A stretch of DNA of 64,000 bases from Pseudomonas sp. MTM4 (GCF_019355055.1 NZ_CP048411.1:4387001-4451000); one strand, 5' to 3'; shown: positions 29,986 to 38,629, numbered from the stretch's first letter. Numbers and translations are program-made. The notes: generated by a model not told the origin, from the sequence alone.

Positions 29986-30564
29986 TCAGATCAGATCCTT
30001 GCTTGCCGCCTCTTCCAGATTGCTCTTCGTGAGTTCGGTCAATAGCGCATCGGCCGACTCGTTGAATGGCAAAGCGAAGATCAGAAATAAATGCATCCAG
30101 GTCGTCAGCGTTTCCTGCTTCTGTACCCGGCCAAGCTTCTTGCCGCCGCCATCGCGGAACATCATGTCCATGATCAGGGTGTTGTCGAAGGTGCCTGGAA
30201 CCAGGAATAAGGTGGCGCCGGTTAACACCGCTAGTCCGAGATTGGCGGTTTCCTGATTGCGCAGCGTCACCGTGACATAGAGATCCGAGGCCTCCTGTTC
30301 GGTGCTGACTCGGGAGAAGCGCCCGCTGTCGGTAAACGACTGTTTGACGAGGTTTTCCAGCTTGGCAATGTCGGGATTGCTCGCCGTGGGCGTGCCGTTC
30401 ACCGAGTACTCGGTCTGAACGTTGATATATGCGGTCGGTTTTGTCTGAGCCGATTCGGCGAGTGGCCATTGTTCAACGTCAGGCAAGGTGTTGTGGGAGT
30501 ACGTCATGCAACCCTGCAAGGTCAGGGATGCGGTAATGGCGAGAAGGGCTATCAACGCTTTCAT
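29986..30564 (-). CDS. lipoprotein, unknown function (second of pair)
   Basis: A 192-residue lipoprotein (MKALIALLAITASLTLQGC, lipobox LQGC). The mature part contains a hydrophobic segment LGLAVLTGATLFLVPGTFDNTLI at about 115-137 and another near 160-175 (MHLFLIFALPF), so it may be membrane embedded as well as lipidated. No family recognised. Start ATG 30564 fits the lipoprotein signal; the frame upstream to 30606 overlaps the neighbour. 13 bp after the preceding lipoprotein gene, so a two-gene operon. Confidence 0.75.
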   Translation of the reverse strand: MKALIALLAITASLTLQGCMTYSHNTLPDVEQWPLAESAQTKPTAYINVQTEYSVNGTPTASNPDIAKLENLVKQSFTDSGRFSRVSTEQEASDLYVTVTLRNQETANLGLAVLTGATLFLVPGTFDNTLIMDMMFRDGGGKKLGRVQKQETLTTWMHLFLIFALPFNESADALLTELTKSNLEEAASKDLI

Positions 30565-30577
30565 GTGGGCGTCCTTG

Positions 30578-31183
30578 TCAGTGTGCAAGTTGCTGAGTGG
30601 CGTCATGCAGCAGCTGTTCGACTAACTCGGTCAGCTGCCGCGAGCCCAACGATGTATTGAAGTAGTCGTAATCCCACAGACCGGTGTTCTGATTGCGTGC
30701 CAGCGTCTTCTGAGAAAGCGCCACCTGCTTACCGGCGGCGTCGACGACCTCCAGCTCGGCTGCGAGGTCATATTTGTCCACGTAGATGGGGCCGTTGACC
30801 CAGATCCATACGGTCAGCGTCAGCAGCGCTCCCGGAAAGTAGCCGGGATGCGGCGTGCGCTTGCCCTTGAGCGAGGTGAAATTGAATTGCAGCTGGACGT
30901 CTTGCTCGCCCAGGGTAGCGGGGAAGCTGATCATGCGTTCGAAGTATTCGCCGCGCTCGATGTGCTGGGCAATCTGCGCTGTCAGCGTATTGCTGATGTT
31001 TCGGCGCTGGGTTTCGTTCAGCCGTGTGTCGGAAACCTCCACCTCCTTGAGCATTGCGCCGGCAGGCACCGAGTGTTCGAGGACTTGCGCAGGCAGCCCG
31101 ATAGGCCCGGATGGGGTAAAGGAGACGCAGCCGGTCAGCGCCAGCCCCATCAGCGCAGCGGCCAGGTATTTCAACTTGATCAT
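30578..31183 (-). CDS. lipoprotein, unknown function (first of pair)
   Basis: A 201-residue lipoprotein (MIKLKYLAAALMGLALTGC, lipobox LTGC). The rest is soluble apart from FPGALLTLTVWIWVNG at about 118-133; sequence such as ISNTLTAQIAQHIERGEYF and ELVEQLLHDATQQL recalls envelope proteins of unknown role. The gene and the next one downstream share a theme (lipobox, one or two hydrophobic segments, adrift family), suggesting that they act together. Start ATG 31183. Confidence 0.75.
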   Translation of the reverse strand: MIKLKYLAAALMGLALTGCVSFTPSGPIGLPAQVLEHSVPAGAMLKEVEVSDTRLNETQRRNISNTLTAQIAQHIERGEYFERMISFPATLGEQDVQLQFNFTSLKGKRTPHPGYFPGALLTLTVWIWVNGPIYVDKYDLAAELEVVDAAGKQVALSQKTLARNQNTGLWDYDYFNTSLGSRQLTELVEQLLHDATQQLAH

Positions 31184-31530
31184 GAAGCATCCTTGAGATT
31201 TGCAGAAAGTGTTGGCTTGCCGTGGATGATCGTCGGCGCTCTCTGTGGAGTGATCCTTTAGCCATCCTTGGGCGCGGCGGAGTTTAGCGTCATATTGCCA
31301 TCACCCATGCTGGCTAGTTCTCCGTCTGCGGTACTGGTTCTCATTGTTGGGATCATCGCCGACATACGGTTTAGTGCGGCTGGAGGGGAATCCAGGTACG
31401 TGGTTACGAGTACATGGAGAGGACTCGCACATCTATCAGCTCTGTTGGCGCTCGCCGCGAACATTGGCGCAGCTCGCGTACTCCAATGGATGACCACTCT
31501 GGTCTTTTCATCGTGATGAGGACCGCTGAC
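31184..31530. other. intergenic, nothing recognised
   Basis: About 350 bp between the lipoprotein operon and a small acidic protein gene on the other strand. Both promoters must lie here, but I see no clear box, repeat or convincing ORF. Confidence 0.4.
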
Positions 31531-31683
31531 ATGATCGATCCAAACGACCCGCTCAAGGATGGCCTGACTCCGCCGGATTTTGATGAATATGGCGATGTGC
31601 CCGAGTCGGGAGAAAACACCGAGCCGGAAGCGGGCACTGATCCGAAGGACGAGCCGAATCCCGGCGAAAGCCCGCTCGGCTGA
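31531..31683 (+). CDS. small acidic protein, 50 aa
   Basis: Begins MIDPNDPLKDGLTPPDFDEY and is rich in Asp, Glu and Pro (PESGENTEPEAGTDPKDEPNPGE), with no hydrophobic segment. The start at 31531 is supported by GAGGA ending about 9 nt upstream; an in-frame ATG at 31516 lacks a site. Composition suggests an intrinsically disordered protein. No family recognised. Confidence 0.5.
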   Translation: MIDPNDPLKDGLTPPDFDEYGDVPESGENTEPEAGTDPKDEPNPGESPLG

Positions 31684-31816
31684 ACGTCCGCAACGGAAAC
31701 CGACGGTCTGTTCTAGGCGAGCTGCTGGACAATTCGATCCCCACGGCCTAAAAAGGCGCGCGCAGCGAGGCGTGCGCTTCAGGCATGCATGTGATTGATC
31801 GAAAGGCAGGTGAATC

Positions 31817-31945
31817 GTGAAAAAGAAAAAGCCCGTGGACCCCGTCCGGCAGGCAGAAAAGAACCATGCGCACCGGATTGGCTGGGCGATCGCGCTGGCG
31901 GGAATCGTGGTGGGCTTCGTGCTGGTAATGATGAAGCAAGCGTGA
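31817..31945 (+). CDS. single-pass membrane microprotein, 42 aa
   Basis: A GTG-started frame (31817) encoding MKKKKPVDPVRQAEKNHAHR then one transmembrane helix (IGWAIALAGIVVGFVLVMM) and KQA. Basic N-terminus and following helix predict an N-in orientation. GGCAGG lies about 7 nt upstream of the GTG. Too short for routine ORF calling. Small single-TM proteins of this kind are common in pseudomonads but I cannot name the family. Confidence 0.5.
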   Translation: MKKKKPVDPVRQAEKNHAHRIGWAIALAGIVVGFVLVMMKQA

Positions 31946-32021
31946 CAGCTTGCGTGGTTTCGCGCTGTTGGCCATAACCACTACGCATAGGCGTCAGCTG
32001 ATGGTCAGCGAGACGCCAGCG

Positions 32022-32303
32022 TCATGGGCTGGTATGGCGTACCGGCTTCTCGGTCATCATCAACAGCACAGGCAAGGGTTTGGCGGACGCGGAATGCTCT
32101 GCTGACCCTTCGATCGTCAATGCATTGCCAGCAATGGCGATGACGGTTGCCGATAACAAGAGCACCCATATTCGCGGCGGCACCAGTTGCGCGCGGATCC
32201 GAGCGGTGCTCCATCCATGGTCAAATGCCGGGTCCGCTCGCCTGATGGTTTCGCTCGCTTGGGTAACAACTTCATCGTTCGACACACGCTGTCCGATAGC
32301 CAT
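32022..32303 (-). CDS. small membrane protein, 93 aa
   Basis: From ATG 32303, with a near-consensus GGAGG 7 nt upstream, the frame encodes MAIGQRVSNDEVVTQASETI, a soluble half, then one TM helix (IWVLLLSATVIAIAGNAL, about 54-71) and a short tail. The ribosome-binding site is the best argument that the gene is real. An inverted-repeat element (32341-32453) lies immediately upstream and probably contains or interrupts its promoter. Confidence 0.55.
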   Translation of the reverse strand: MAIGQRVSNDEVVTQASETIRRADPAFDHGWSTARIRAQLVPPRIWVLLLSATVIAIAGNALTIEGSAEHSASAKPLPVLLMMTEKPVRHTSP

Positions 32304-32340
32304 GGTGATTCCTCCGAAACCCTGTCCGGCGAGGCTTCCA

Positions 32341-32453
32341 TTAGGGTCTGTTCCTGTTTCGTCGCTAGCCGCGTTGCTGCGCCAAATCTTGCCAGGCAAG
32401 GCGCGGGACGCAGGCTCCGGCGCGGCCGCGTACGAAACGGGAACAGATCCTAA
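32341..32453. mobile_element. MITE-like element, 22-bp terminal inverted repeats
   Basis: TTAGGGTCTGTTCCTGTTTC.. at 32341-32362 and its inverse (..GAAACGGGAACAGATCCTAA) at 32432-32453 match at 20 of 22 positions around a 69-bp GC-rich core. If the outermost TA is the target, the element would be flanked by TA duplications, as for IS630/Tc1-type MITEs. No transposase inside. Confidence 0.6.
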
Positions 32454-32773
32454 GCATCGGTCCGTCCCTGCAGGTGTGCTGGCGACTGTAGCGGAGTGCC
32501 ACATTGCCATCAATCAATTCAATGGTTGATGCGGTGGTTGCGCCGGGGCTTTTGATGCCAGGGAACCGCATGTGTTCGAATCGGCATCGTTCGTTGTCCT
32601 AAGCGCTCGCAACGGTTGGAGCCTTTCGACATTGGCCGGCGCTCGTCGGTCGCCAATAATCCTACTAGAAGTCCCCTGAGTGGTGCTGAACAGCGAGACG
32701 ACGACTGTCAAACGGCACACTGGTCCCTTCTGGCTGTTTCGGCCATGCACTCGAACGACGAGCCGAGGCGACG

Positions 32774-33451
32774 ATGACTGAACTCACCCTGTACCACTGC
32801 GTTAGCGCCCGCTCTTTTCGTGTGTTGTGGGCGCTGGAAGAACTCGGGCTGGATTACCGGCTGGCAACTATGGCGTTTCCGCCTCGTCTGCATGACAAAG
32901 CGTTCTTTGATATCAACCCGCTGGGCACGGTCCCTGCGCTTGTCGATGGCAATGGCGTGTTAACCGAGTCGGCGGCTATCTGCGAGTACCTCAGTCAGGT
33001 GTACGGCGGTGGTGCGTTGTCGGTGGATAAAGGCGAGGCCGATTATGGTCAGTACCTGAACTGGCTAAGCGCGGCCGATGCGACGCTGACTTTTCCTCAA
33101 ACACTAATCCTCCGTTACGCCTACTTCGAACCCTCCGAGCGACGGCAACCCCAGGTTGTCGAGGACTACACGCGTTGGTTCCTGGGCCGCTTGCGTGGAG
33201 TTGAAAACGCCCTGCAGGCAGGTAATCAATACCTCTGTCAGAACAGATTCAGTAACGCCGACATCGCTGTCGGCTACGCGCTGATGTTGGCTGACTTCCT
33301 CGGACTAAGGCCGCAGTTTCAACCGCTCACCGAGGCGTTTTGGCAGCGATTGCAGGAGAGGACTGCCTTCGTCAGCGCGCTGGATGCGGAAAATCGGGAT
33401 GCACGTTCTCATGGCATCGATCCGCTGCCCACGCCATTGATTCGTTGCTAA
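32774..33451 (+). CDS. glutathione S-transferase family protein
   Basis: A 225-residue GST. N-terminal thioredoxin-like domain with YHCVSARSFRVLWALEELG (catalytic Ser/Cys region at about 9-13), INPLGTVPALVDG with the cis-Pro, and TESAAICEYLS that binds the glutathione gamma-Glu; the C-terminal helical domain has NADIAVGYAL. Conjugates or reduces electrophiles in the cytoplasm; substrate unknown. ATG at 32774 follows GAGGCGACG. Confidence 0.88.
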   Translation: MTELTLYHCVSARSFRVLWALEELGLDYRLATMAFPPRLHDKAFFDINPLGTVPALVDGNGVLTESAAICEYLSQVYGGGALSVDKGEADYGQYLNWLSAADATLTFPQTLILRYAYFEPSERRQPQVVEDYTRWFLGRLRGVENALQAGNQYLCQNRFSNADIAVGYALMLADFLGLRPQFQPLTEAFWQRLQERTAFVSALDAENRDARSHGIDPLPTPLIRC

Positions 33452-33852
33452 CGCAGAATCGACTGCTGGTATTCCTGCGCCGGCACATCCGCGTGACCGG
33501 CGATCTTTACGAGGGGCGTTTTCTGGTGCGCCTGCACAGCGGATCTGGTATTCGCCCTGGACAGCGTGCCGGCCCGTGTTCGCCATTGCCCAGGGTCCGT
33601 TTATCGTCTATACCTCGAACATCTTCGCCATTCTCGGGTTGCGCGCGCTCTACTTCGCGCTCGCGGCCCTGATGCACCGTTTCGTGTATCTGAAGTACGC
33701 ACTCGCAATCGTGCTGATCTTCATCGGCGGCAAGATCTTCCTGCATGGCTTTTTCAAGGTGCCGCGTTGTTGTCGCTCAGCGTGACGCTCTGGTGCTGGC
33801 CGGCGGTGTACTGCTGTCGCTGCTCAAGACGCGTGCCAGGTCGGGCAGCTGA
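33450..33852 (+). pseudogene. TerC/Alx-family membrane protein remnant
   Basis: Fragments in different frames spell the C-terminal half of a TerC-type protein: RLLVFLRRHIRVT, then (after a deletion) ADLVFALDSVPA, then (after a frameshift) VFAIAQGPFIVYTSNIFAIL, LRALYFALAALMHRF and ALAIVLIFIGGKIFLHG; a further shift restores a tail AGGVLLSLLKTR. At least three lesions and no N-terminal part. Lies directly after the GST stop codon. Confidence 0.75.
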
Positions 33853-33980
33853 TAGTGGTTTGATACGCAAGGGTTCGCCTGGACGCTACCCGTTCCAGAA
33901 TGCGTGAACCATTGCAAACTCAGCCTGGTTCAGGTGCACAGTACAGGCGTCATTGGGCGGTCAGGTCTGGGAGCTTATCC

Positions 33981-34208
33981 ATGCGCATCGAGTCATCGCT
34001 TGTACGTCTCGCCTTGTCGGTGCTGGGGCTGGTATGCGCTGGTGCTGCCAGTGCTGCCGAGGAGGCCCGGCTCGTCGAGTCGATCAACTTCTATCGCGCC
34101 GAAGTGCGCCTAATGACTACGCGATTCAGCGAGCTGGGGGCAGCCTTTGCGGTCGATCCGCAGCGCGATGGCGGCATCGACTGGACGGCGCTGTTCAGGG
34201 TGCATTGA
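33981..34208 (+). pseudogene. CAP-domain gene with large in-frame deletion, 75 aa left
   Basis: Encodes a signal peptide (LVRLALSVLGLVCAGAASA), the first CAP helix (EEARLVESINFYRAEVR), and then jumps directly to the CAP C-terminus (MTTRFSELGAAFAVDPQRDG). The whole central domain is missing, yet the frame is open, so a short secreted peptide could still be made. Related at DNA level to the remnant at 29576-29868. Confidence 0.65.
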
Positions 34209-34293
34209 TGTGATGGGAAGGAAGGGTCCTTCTGCGCCGTCGATGTCTTCATTCCTCGTGATACGCAGAAGGTCATAGGACAGAAAGCAAGAA

Positions 34294-35187
34294 ATGCACA
34301 ACGATTCATCCAGGGTGCCTTTGTTCGCGTACTTATGTCTCGGTTTGTCGATGTGCATGGTGGGCAGCAATATCGGCATAGGAAAACTGATCGTTACTGA
34401 ACTGCCGGTGTTTCTGTTTGCGGCGATGCGCTTCTTGATTGCAAGTATCGTTCTGCTTCCGGGAATGTTCCGCCCATCATTTCGTCAAGGCCTGGACAGG
34501 CCTGCGTGGCGGGGTTTATTCCTTCAGTCCTTTTTTGGGTGTTTCCTGTTTAGCTTGTTGATGCTTTATGGCGTCATTTACACCACTGCCACGAGTGCTG
34601 GAATCATTACCAGCGCTCTTCCGTCGCTCATTGCATTATTGGCATGGCTATGGCTTCGCGAGCGCCTCAGCCGTCATGCAATAGTGGCTGTTGTTTTTGC
34701 CGCGGTAGGAATAGCCGTGCTGAACCTGCAGGATGCGGATCTTTCTGGAAAGAGCAATGTGCTGGGCAATTTATTGGTCCTGGGAGCCGTTTTAGCCGAG
34801 GCGTTATTTGCAGTCTTCTCGCGGCGCTTATCTCTTACGGTGCATCCCTGGAGCATGGCCTTTGGCGTAAATATTGTAGGCTTCTTCCTGTTCGCTCCTT
34901 TGGCTGTTGTGCAAGCTATGAACTTTGCTTGGGCTGGGCCTGGATGGGAACTTTGGGGCTGGGTTGTGTTTTATTCACTTACCGCAAGCGTATTGTCCTT
35001 TCTGCTCTGGTATAGAGGCGTTTCACAGGTGCCCGCTAATATTGCAGGCCTGTTCACGGGTTTGATGCCACTCAGCGCGGCGCTGGTTGGTTTTCTTGTT
35101 CTGGGAGAATTATTGTCGTTCGGACATCTCGTGGGGATGGGTATGGTGATAATGGCGATACTCTTGGGTGCCAAACGGCCCGGCTAA
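34294..35187 (+). CDS. EamA/DMT-family transporter
   Basis: A 297-residue inner-membrane protein with ten hydrophobic spans in two EamA repeats, typical of drug/metabolite exporters. Recognisable segments are GSNIGIGKLIVTELPVFLFA, TSAGIITSALPSLIALLAWL and LTASVLSFLLWYRGV, VPANIAGLFTGLMPLSAAL. Substrate unknown. The gene is visibly more AT-rich and uses different codons from its neighbours, suggesting recent acquisition. Start ATG 34294 after CAGAAAGCAAGAA, a weak site. Confidence 0.85.
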   Translation: MHNDSSRVPLFAYLCLGLSMCMVGSNIGIGKLIVTELPVFLFAAMRFLIASIVLLPGMFRPSFRQGLDRPAWRGLFLQSFFGCFLFSLLMLYGVIYTTATSAGIITSALPSLIALLAWLWLRERLSRHAIVAVVFAAVGIAVLNLQDADLSGKSNVLGNLLVLGAVLAEALFAVFSRRLSLTVHPWSMAFGVNIVGFFLFAPLAVVQAMNFAWAGPGWELWGWVVFYSLTASVLSFLLWYRGVSQVPANIAGLFTGLMPLSAALVGFLVLGELLSFGHLVGMGMVIMAILLGAKRPG

Positions 35188-35254
35188 AACAAAGGGCTAT
35201 CAATTGAGTACCGGTGTGCCAGACGCCATGTCCGCTCTTCGTTTTTCAGAGGCA

Positions 35255-35908
35255 CTAGCGCCGAATCGTCAGCCCGATCAGGCGCGAGACCACCAGCGCG
35301 ATGTACATCACTCCTGCGAATTGCTCGAGCATCACCAGCGCCCGCGCCATCGGCGTGATCGGCAGAATGTCACCAATGCCGACGCCCGAGAGGATGGAAA
35401 AGCTTAGAAACAGCAACTCCAGCCAGGTGCGCGGTGCTTCGGGATCAAGCAACGCGGTAAAGCTGCCCGGCAGCAACAATTGGCAGACCATGAAACTGTA
35501 GGCGAAGGCCCAGGCCAGCAGCGTAAAGGTGGCTCCAACCGCGAACAGCTCATCGGTAGTGGCGCGCTGATCTTCCATCATGTAGGCGATCAGACTGGCC
35601 GCTGCATAGAAATAGAAAGCCGCCTCCAGCGCGGCCAGCGTCAGACTCAACTCCGGCCCGCCGCGCACTTCTCCGATGATGGTCAACACCAGAATGCACG
35701 CCGCCAGCGTGAAGGCCACCCACTGGATCAGCGGACTGCGCCGCACCATACGCAACGCCGCCACCAGCACTACGATACCGAACGTCCCCATAATCGCCCG
35801 ACCGCGCGGCAACTCGTCGAGAAAGGGATACAGCACGATGCCCAGTAACTGGATGAGCAACAGGCTGGCAGATGGGTAACGAAGCAGAAACGATTGTTGG
35901 GCGTTCAT
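35255..35908 (-). CDS. ion-channel-like membrane protein with GIGD filter
   Basis: About 217 residues with six hydrophobic spans. The last two enclose a pore loop LSFSILSGVGIGDILPITPMA, which aligns with the two-TM K+ channel domain but has GIGD in place of GYGD. Ile substitution in the filter occurs in some channels, so ion selectivity cannot be predicted. The start is uncertain: ATG 35908 (MNAQQSFLLRYP) or 35920; neither has a clear ribosome-binding site. Convergent with the DMT transporter. Confidence 0.68.
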   Translation of the reverse strand: MNAQQSFLLRYPSASLLLIQLLGIVLYPFLDELPRGRAIMGTFGIVVLVAALRMVRRSPLIQWVAFTLAACILVLTIIGEVRGGPELSLTLAALEAAFYFYAAASLIAYMMEDQRATTDELFAVGATFTLLAWAFAYSFMVCQLLLPGSFTALLDPEAPRTWLELLFLSFSILSGVGIGDILPITPMARALVMLEQFAGVMYIALVVSRLIGLTIRR

Positions 35909-36135
35909 TGGGGCGATCATCGAGAGGGGGTTGAAGCGTACTGTTCCGGTAGCGTGCCTGGCCACTGCCTGGTGCCGTTGTTCACCAAATGTGCCAGATT
36001 TTGGCGCTTGCTGGCGTCAAGGGCTTGTTCGTGCGCAACCAGCTGTTGGAGGGATTATTCCGTAGCGTCGTGCTTGCTGCTGGGGCTCGGTAGCGCGACC
36101 AATGCGCCACCGCGGCCAGACAGAGGGCTTACCGC

Positions 36136-36528
36136 TTACCCGATGAAGAATAGGGCGATGCAGCAGGCGAGTCCCAGCGCCCAGAGCACCGACCTCACGT
36201 TAGCCCAATCGGCAAGATAAGCGCCGATATAGCCGACTCTGGCCGCGACGAAGGCAACGGCAAGGCCATCAATCAGCGGCTGTGAGGCTTGCTGGTGCTC
36301 GGCCACCAGAACGCCGGCGATGAAGATCGGCAGCGCTTCGAAGCTGTTCAACTGCGCGGCGTTTGCTCGAGCCTGCCATCCCTCCAGACTGGCCAACCAT
36401 TGACGTGGACTGTGATTGTCGAAGCCACCGTCGCGGCGCGGTTTACCGAGGCCTTTCGACTTGGCGATCCATGCGCAGGCAAGGGGAAGAAGGCAAGCAA
36501 CAAGGACACAGGCTTCTGCAATGGTCAT
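36136..36528 (-). CDS. MAPEG family membrane protein
   Basis: A 130-residue four-TM protein of the MAPEG superfamily (membrane-associated eicosanoid/glutathione metabolism). Sequence marks are the RANAAQLNSFEALPIFIAGVL block around residues 54-74 and ARVGYIGAYLADWANVRSVLW near the C-terminus. Bacterial members have no settled role. ATG 36528 chosen because the upstream extension to 36588 is non-hydrophobic and non-homologous. Confidence 0.85.
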   Translation of the reverse strand: MTIAEACVLVACLLPLACAWIAKSKGLGKPRRDGGFDNHSPRQWLASLEGWQARANAAQLNSFEALPIFIAGVLVAEHQQASQPLIDGLAVAFVAARVGYIGAYLADWANVRSVLWALGLACCIALFFIG

Positions 36529-36630
36529 GTAGTTACACCTGAATAGGGGAAGAGTGTGGCTAGGGCCGTTCGGCCGCCTAGGGAGCACGTCGATTCAGGC
36601 TAGCTCAGGCGTTGCCAGGTGTGGATTCCT

Positions 36631-36840
36631 TTAGCAGCAAGTGCGATCCACGTAAGTTTTATTACCGTTTCGGTTTATGTAGAAGCAGCCACCCCGTGGT
36701 CCCTGCTGCAAGTTCGCTCCGCTTGGGCCGCACGAGGCGGCTTCGGCGATTTGGCTGGTGCCGGAAGGCGCAAGAGCAAAAAGAGCCAGCGCAAGAGCTG
36801 CACCGGTTATGAAGGGTATCGCGCGGATCCTTGGTTTCAT
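36631..36840 (-). CDS. small secreted protein with PBCV basic-adaptor-like motif
   Basis: A 69-residue protein with signal peptide (ALALALFALAPSGTSQIAEAA) and a mature part of about 37 residues containing GPRGGCFYINRNGNKTYVDR and ending TCC. The motif GGCxYINxNGNKTYVDR is that of the PBCV-specific basic adaptor domain, seen in small exported or nuclease-associated proteins. Three cysteines may form disulfides. Start ATG 36840 is preceded by GGATGGCGAG. Role unknown. Confidence 0.65.
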   Translation of the reverse strand: MKPRIRAIPFITGAALALALFALAPSGTSQIAEAASCGPSGANLQQGPRGGCFYINRNGNKTYVDRTCC

Positions 36841-37054
36841 CTCGCCATCCTTTTTGTGATGGCTGCGTGATATCACTTACACGCGACAAAGGGAATTCCA
36901 GTTTCCGTACTGCGAGCATCGCCGTACTGCTCGATGCGTCTATTCCGGCTGGCCGGTTCCTTTGAATTAAGGAAGGTCGGCCTACTGAGGAAAGCCACAA
37001 GGGCTCGCCTCCGTGATCCGGCTCGCCTGGGAAGGCTTCCTTTGACGCCTTCAC

Positions 37055-38116
37055 TCAGGGGATGAGTCTGCTCGCACGCAGATCGGCGAAGACCTTGAAG
37101 AAGGCCTCGTCACTCGCCTGGTAATCGAGGAACCCGAGTTTGCGGCTTTTCGACATGTCCGTTACGACCTCGATCGGACGACCGAGGTCCGCATCGGTGT
37201 GCCACGGCGAAATGAGCTTGCCGATATCCGGCTCGGCGAGGTTGAACTGTTTCGCCATGTCTGCCCAGGTCTCGGCGTCGTTCGCCATCTGCTGTTCCAG
37301 CGGTGCGGGTTGGCCGTCGAAGGGCGCCGCTTCGATATCGAACCACTCGGCGATGCGCGACCACATCCACTTCCAGCGGAACACATCGCCGTTGGCGATG
37401 TTGAAGGCTTGGTTGGCCGCCGCAGGCGTTGTCGAGGCCCAGCGCAGATGCCTGGCAAGCTGACCCGCGTCGGTCATGTCGGTCAGGCTGTTCCACTGCA
37501 CTTCCGAGCCCGGAAAGCGGAAAGGTCGGCCGGTAAAACGGCAGATGGAAGCATGGACAGCCAGCGTGGTCGCCATGTTCATCGCGTTGCCGACGGCAAT
37601 ACCGGTCACGGTGTGGGGCCGGTGAACGCTCCAGTTGAAACCGTCGCGGGCTGCCGCGGCGAACACCTCGTCTTCCTGTGCGTAGTAGAAGTTCTCGACG
37701 TTCAGCCGCCCCTGTTCTTCACGGAAGGGTGTTTGTGGCAGCGAGCCCTTGCCGTAGGCTTCGAACGGACCCAGGTAATGCTTGAGGCCCGTCACCAGTG
37801 CGACATGGCGAACCGAGCCAGCCGGGCGCAAAGCTTCGAGTAGATTACGCACCATCTGCGCGTTGACGCGGATATTCTCCGCTTCGCTGGCCTGGCGCGC
37901 CCAGGTCGTCAGGAACACGTGCGTGGGTGCAAGACCGCTCAGCGCCGAGCCTAGCGACGATGTATCCAGCAGGTCCGCGCTTATCGGCGTGATACCCACC
38001 TCGGCGTTGGGGCGGCGCGCCAGCCCGGCGACCGCCCAGCCTTCTTTGGCCAGTAGGCGCGAAACCGCCGAGCCAACGATTCCACTCGCCCCGACCACCA
38101 GCGCTTGATTTGTCAT
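37055..38116 (-). CDS. atypical SDR (progesterone 5-beta-reductase-like)
   Basis: A 353-residue extended SDR. Rossmann motif VVGASGIVGSAVSRLL at the N-terminus; NVENFYYAQEDEVF holds the YY/K-type active site region of the PRISE (progesterone 5-beta-reductase/iridoid synthase-like) group; then WSVHRPHTVTGIAVGNAMN and AFNIANGDVFRWKWMW. Likely reduces an activated C=C bond; substrate unknown. ATG 38116 is where homology begins. Divergent from the HxlR gene 73-88 bp away, its probable regulator. Confidence 0.85.
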   Translation of the reverse strand: MTNQALVVGASGIVGSAVSRLLAKEGWAVAGLARRPNAEVGITPISADLLDTSSLGSALSGLAPTHVFLTTWARQASEAENIRVNAQMVRNLLEALRPAGSVRHVALVTGLKHYLGPFEAYGKGSLPQTPFREEQGRLNVENFYYAQEDEVFAAAARDGFNWSVHRPHTVTGIAVGNAMNMATTLAVHASICRFTGRPFRFPGSEVQWNSLTDMTDAGQLARHLRWASTTPAAANQAFNIANGDVFRWKWMWSRIAEWFDIEAAPFDGQPAPLEQQMANDAETWADMAKQFNLAEPDIGKLISPWHTDADLGRPIEVVTDMSKSRKLGFLDYQASDEAFFKVFADLRASRLIP

Positions 38117-38203
38117 GTTCAGACCCTCACACAATGAAACAGGCCTGCACCTTAACCACTCGAAAATGCCGATCCAAGTCGGCACCAAATGGTAACCATC
38201 CCC

Positions 38204-38629
38204 ATGAACACGGGCTCTGACGAAGAACAATGGCGTGAAGACTGCGCCCCGCGGCGCGTGCTGGAAATCTTCTCCACCAAATGGACCAGCATGATTCTGC
38301 ATACGCTTCATGCGCGACATGACGGCATTGCCCGCAGTGGGGCGCTGCATCGGAGCGTGCCGGGTGTTTCGAAAAAGATGCTGATTCAGACGCTGCGGGA
38401 GCTGGAGGAGAGCGGGCTGATCGAGCGGCACACCCTCGATTCGGTGCCTCCCGCGGTGAGTTATGCGCTGTCGCCGCTGGGCAAACTCATGGTGCAGCCA
38501 ATCGAGTTGATCTACGAGTGGGCCAGGCAAAACTCCGCGGCGCTGGATCAGCTGCAGCCGCGGCGAACCTCGCGCAGGCGTGGGAGCGTGCAAGCCGTGA
38601 GCGGAGAGCTGACACCGCCACGGCTGTAA
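38204..38629 (+). CDS. HxlR-family transcriptional regulator
   Basis: A 141-residue winged-helix regulator: CAPRRVLEIFSTKWTSMIL, the HxlR opening with its redox-type Cys, then GVSKKMLIQTLRELEESGLIER (recognition helix) and PPAVSYALSPLG (wing). HxlR proteins often sense electrophiles or aldehydes and control adjacent oxidoreductases. Start at ATG 38204 or at 38189. Divergently transcribed from the SDR gene. Confidence 0.87.
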   Translation: MNTGSDEEQWREDCAPRRVLEIFSTKWTSMILHTLHARHDGIARSGALHRSVPGVSKKMLIQTLRELEESGLIERHTLDSVPPAVSYALSPLGKLMVQPIELIYEWARQNSAALDQLQPRRTSRRRGSVQAVSGELTPPRL

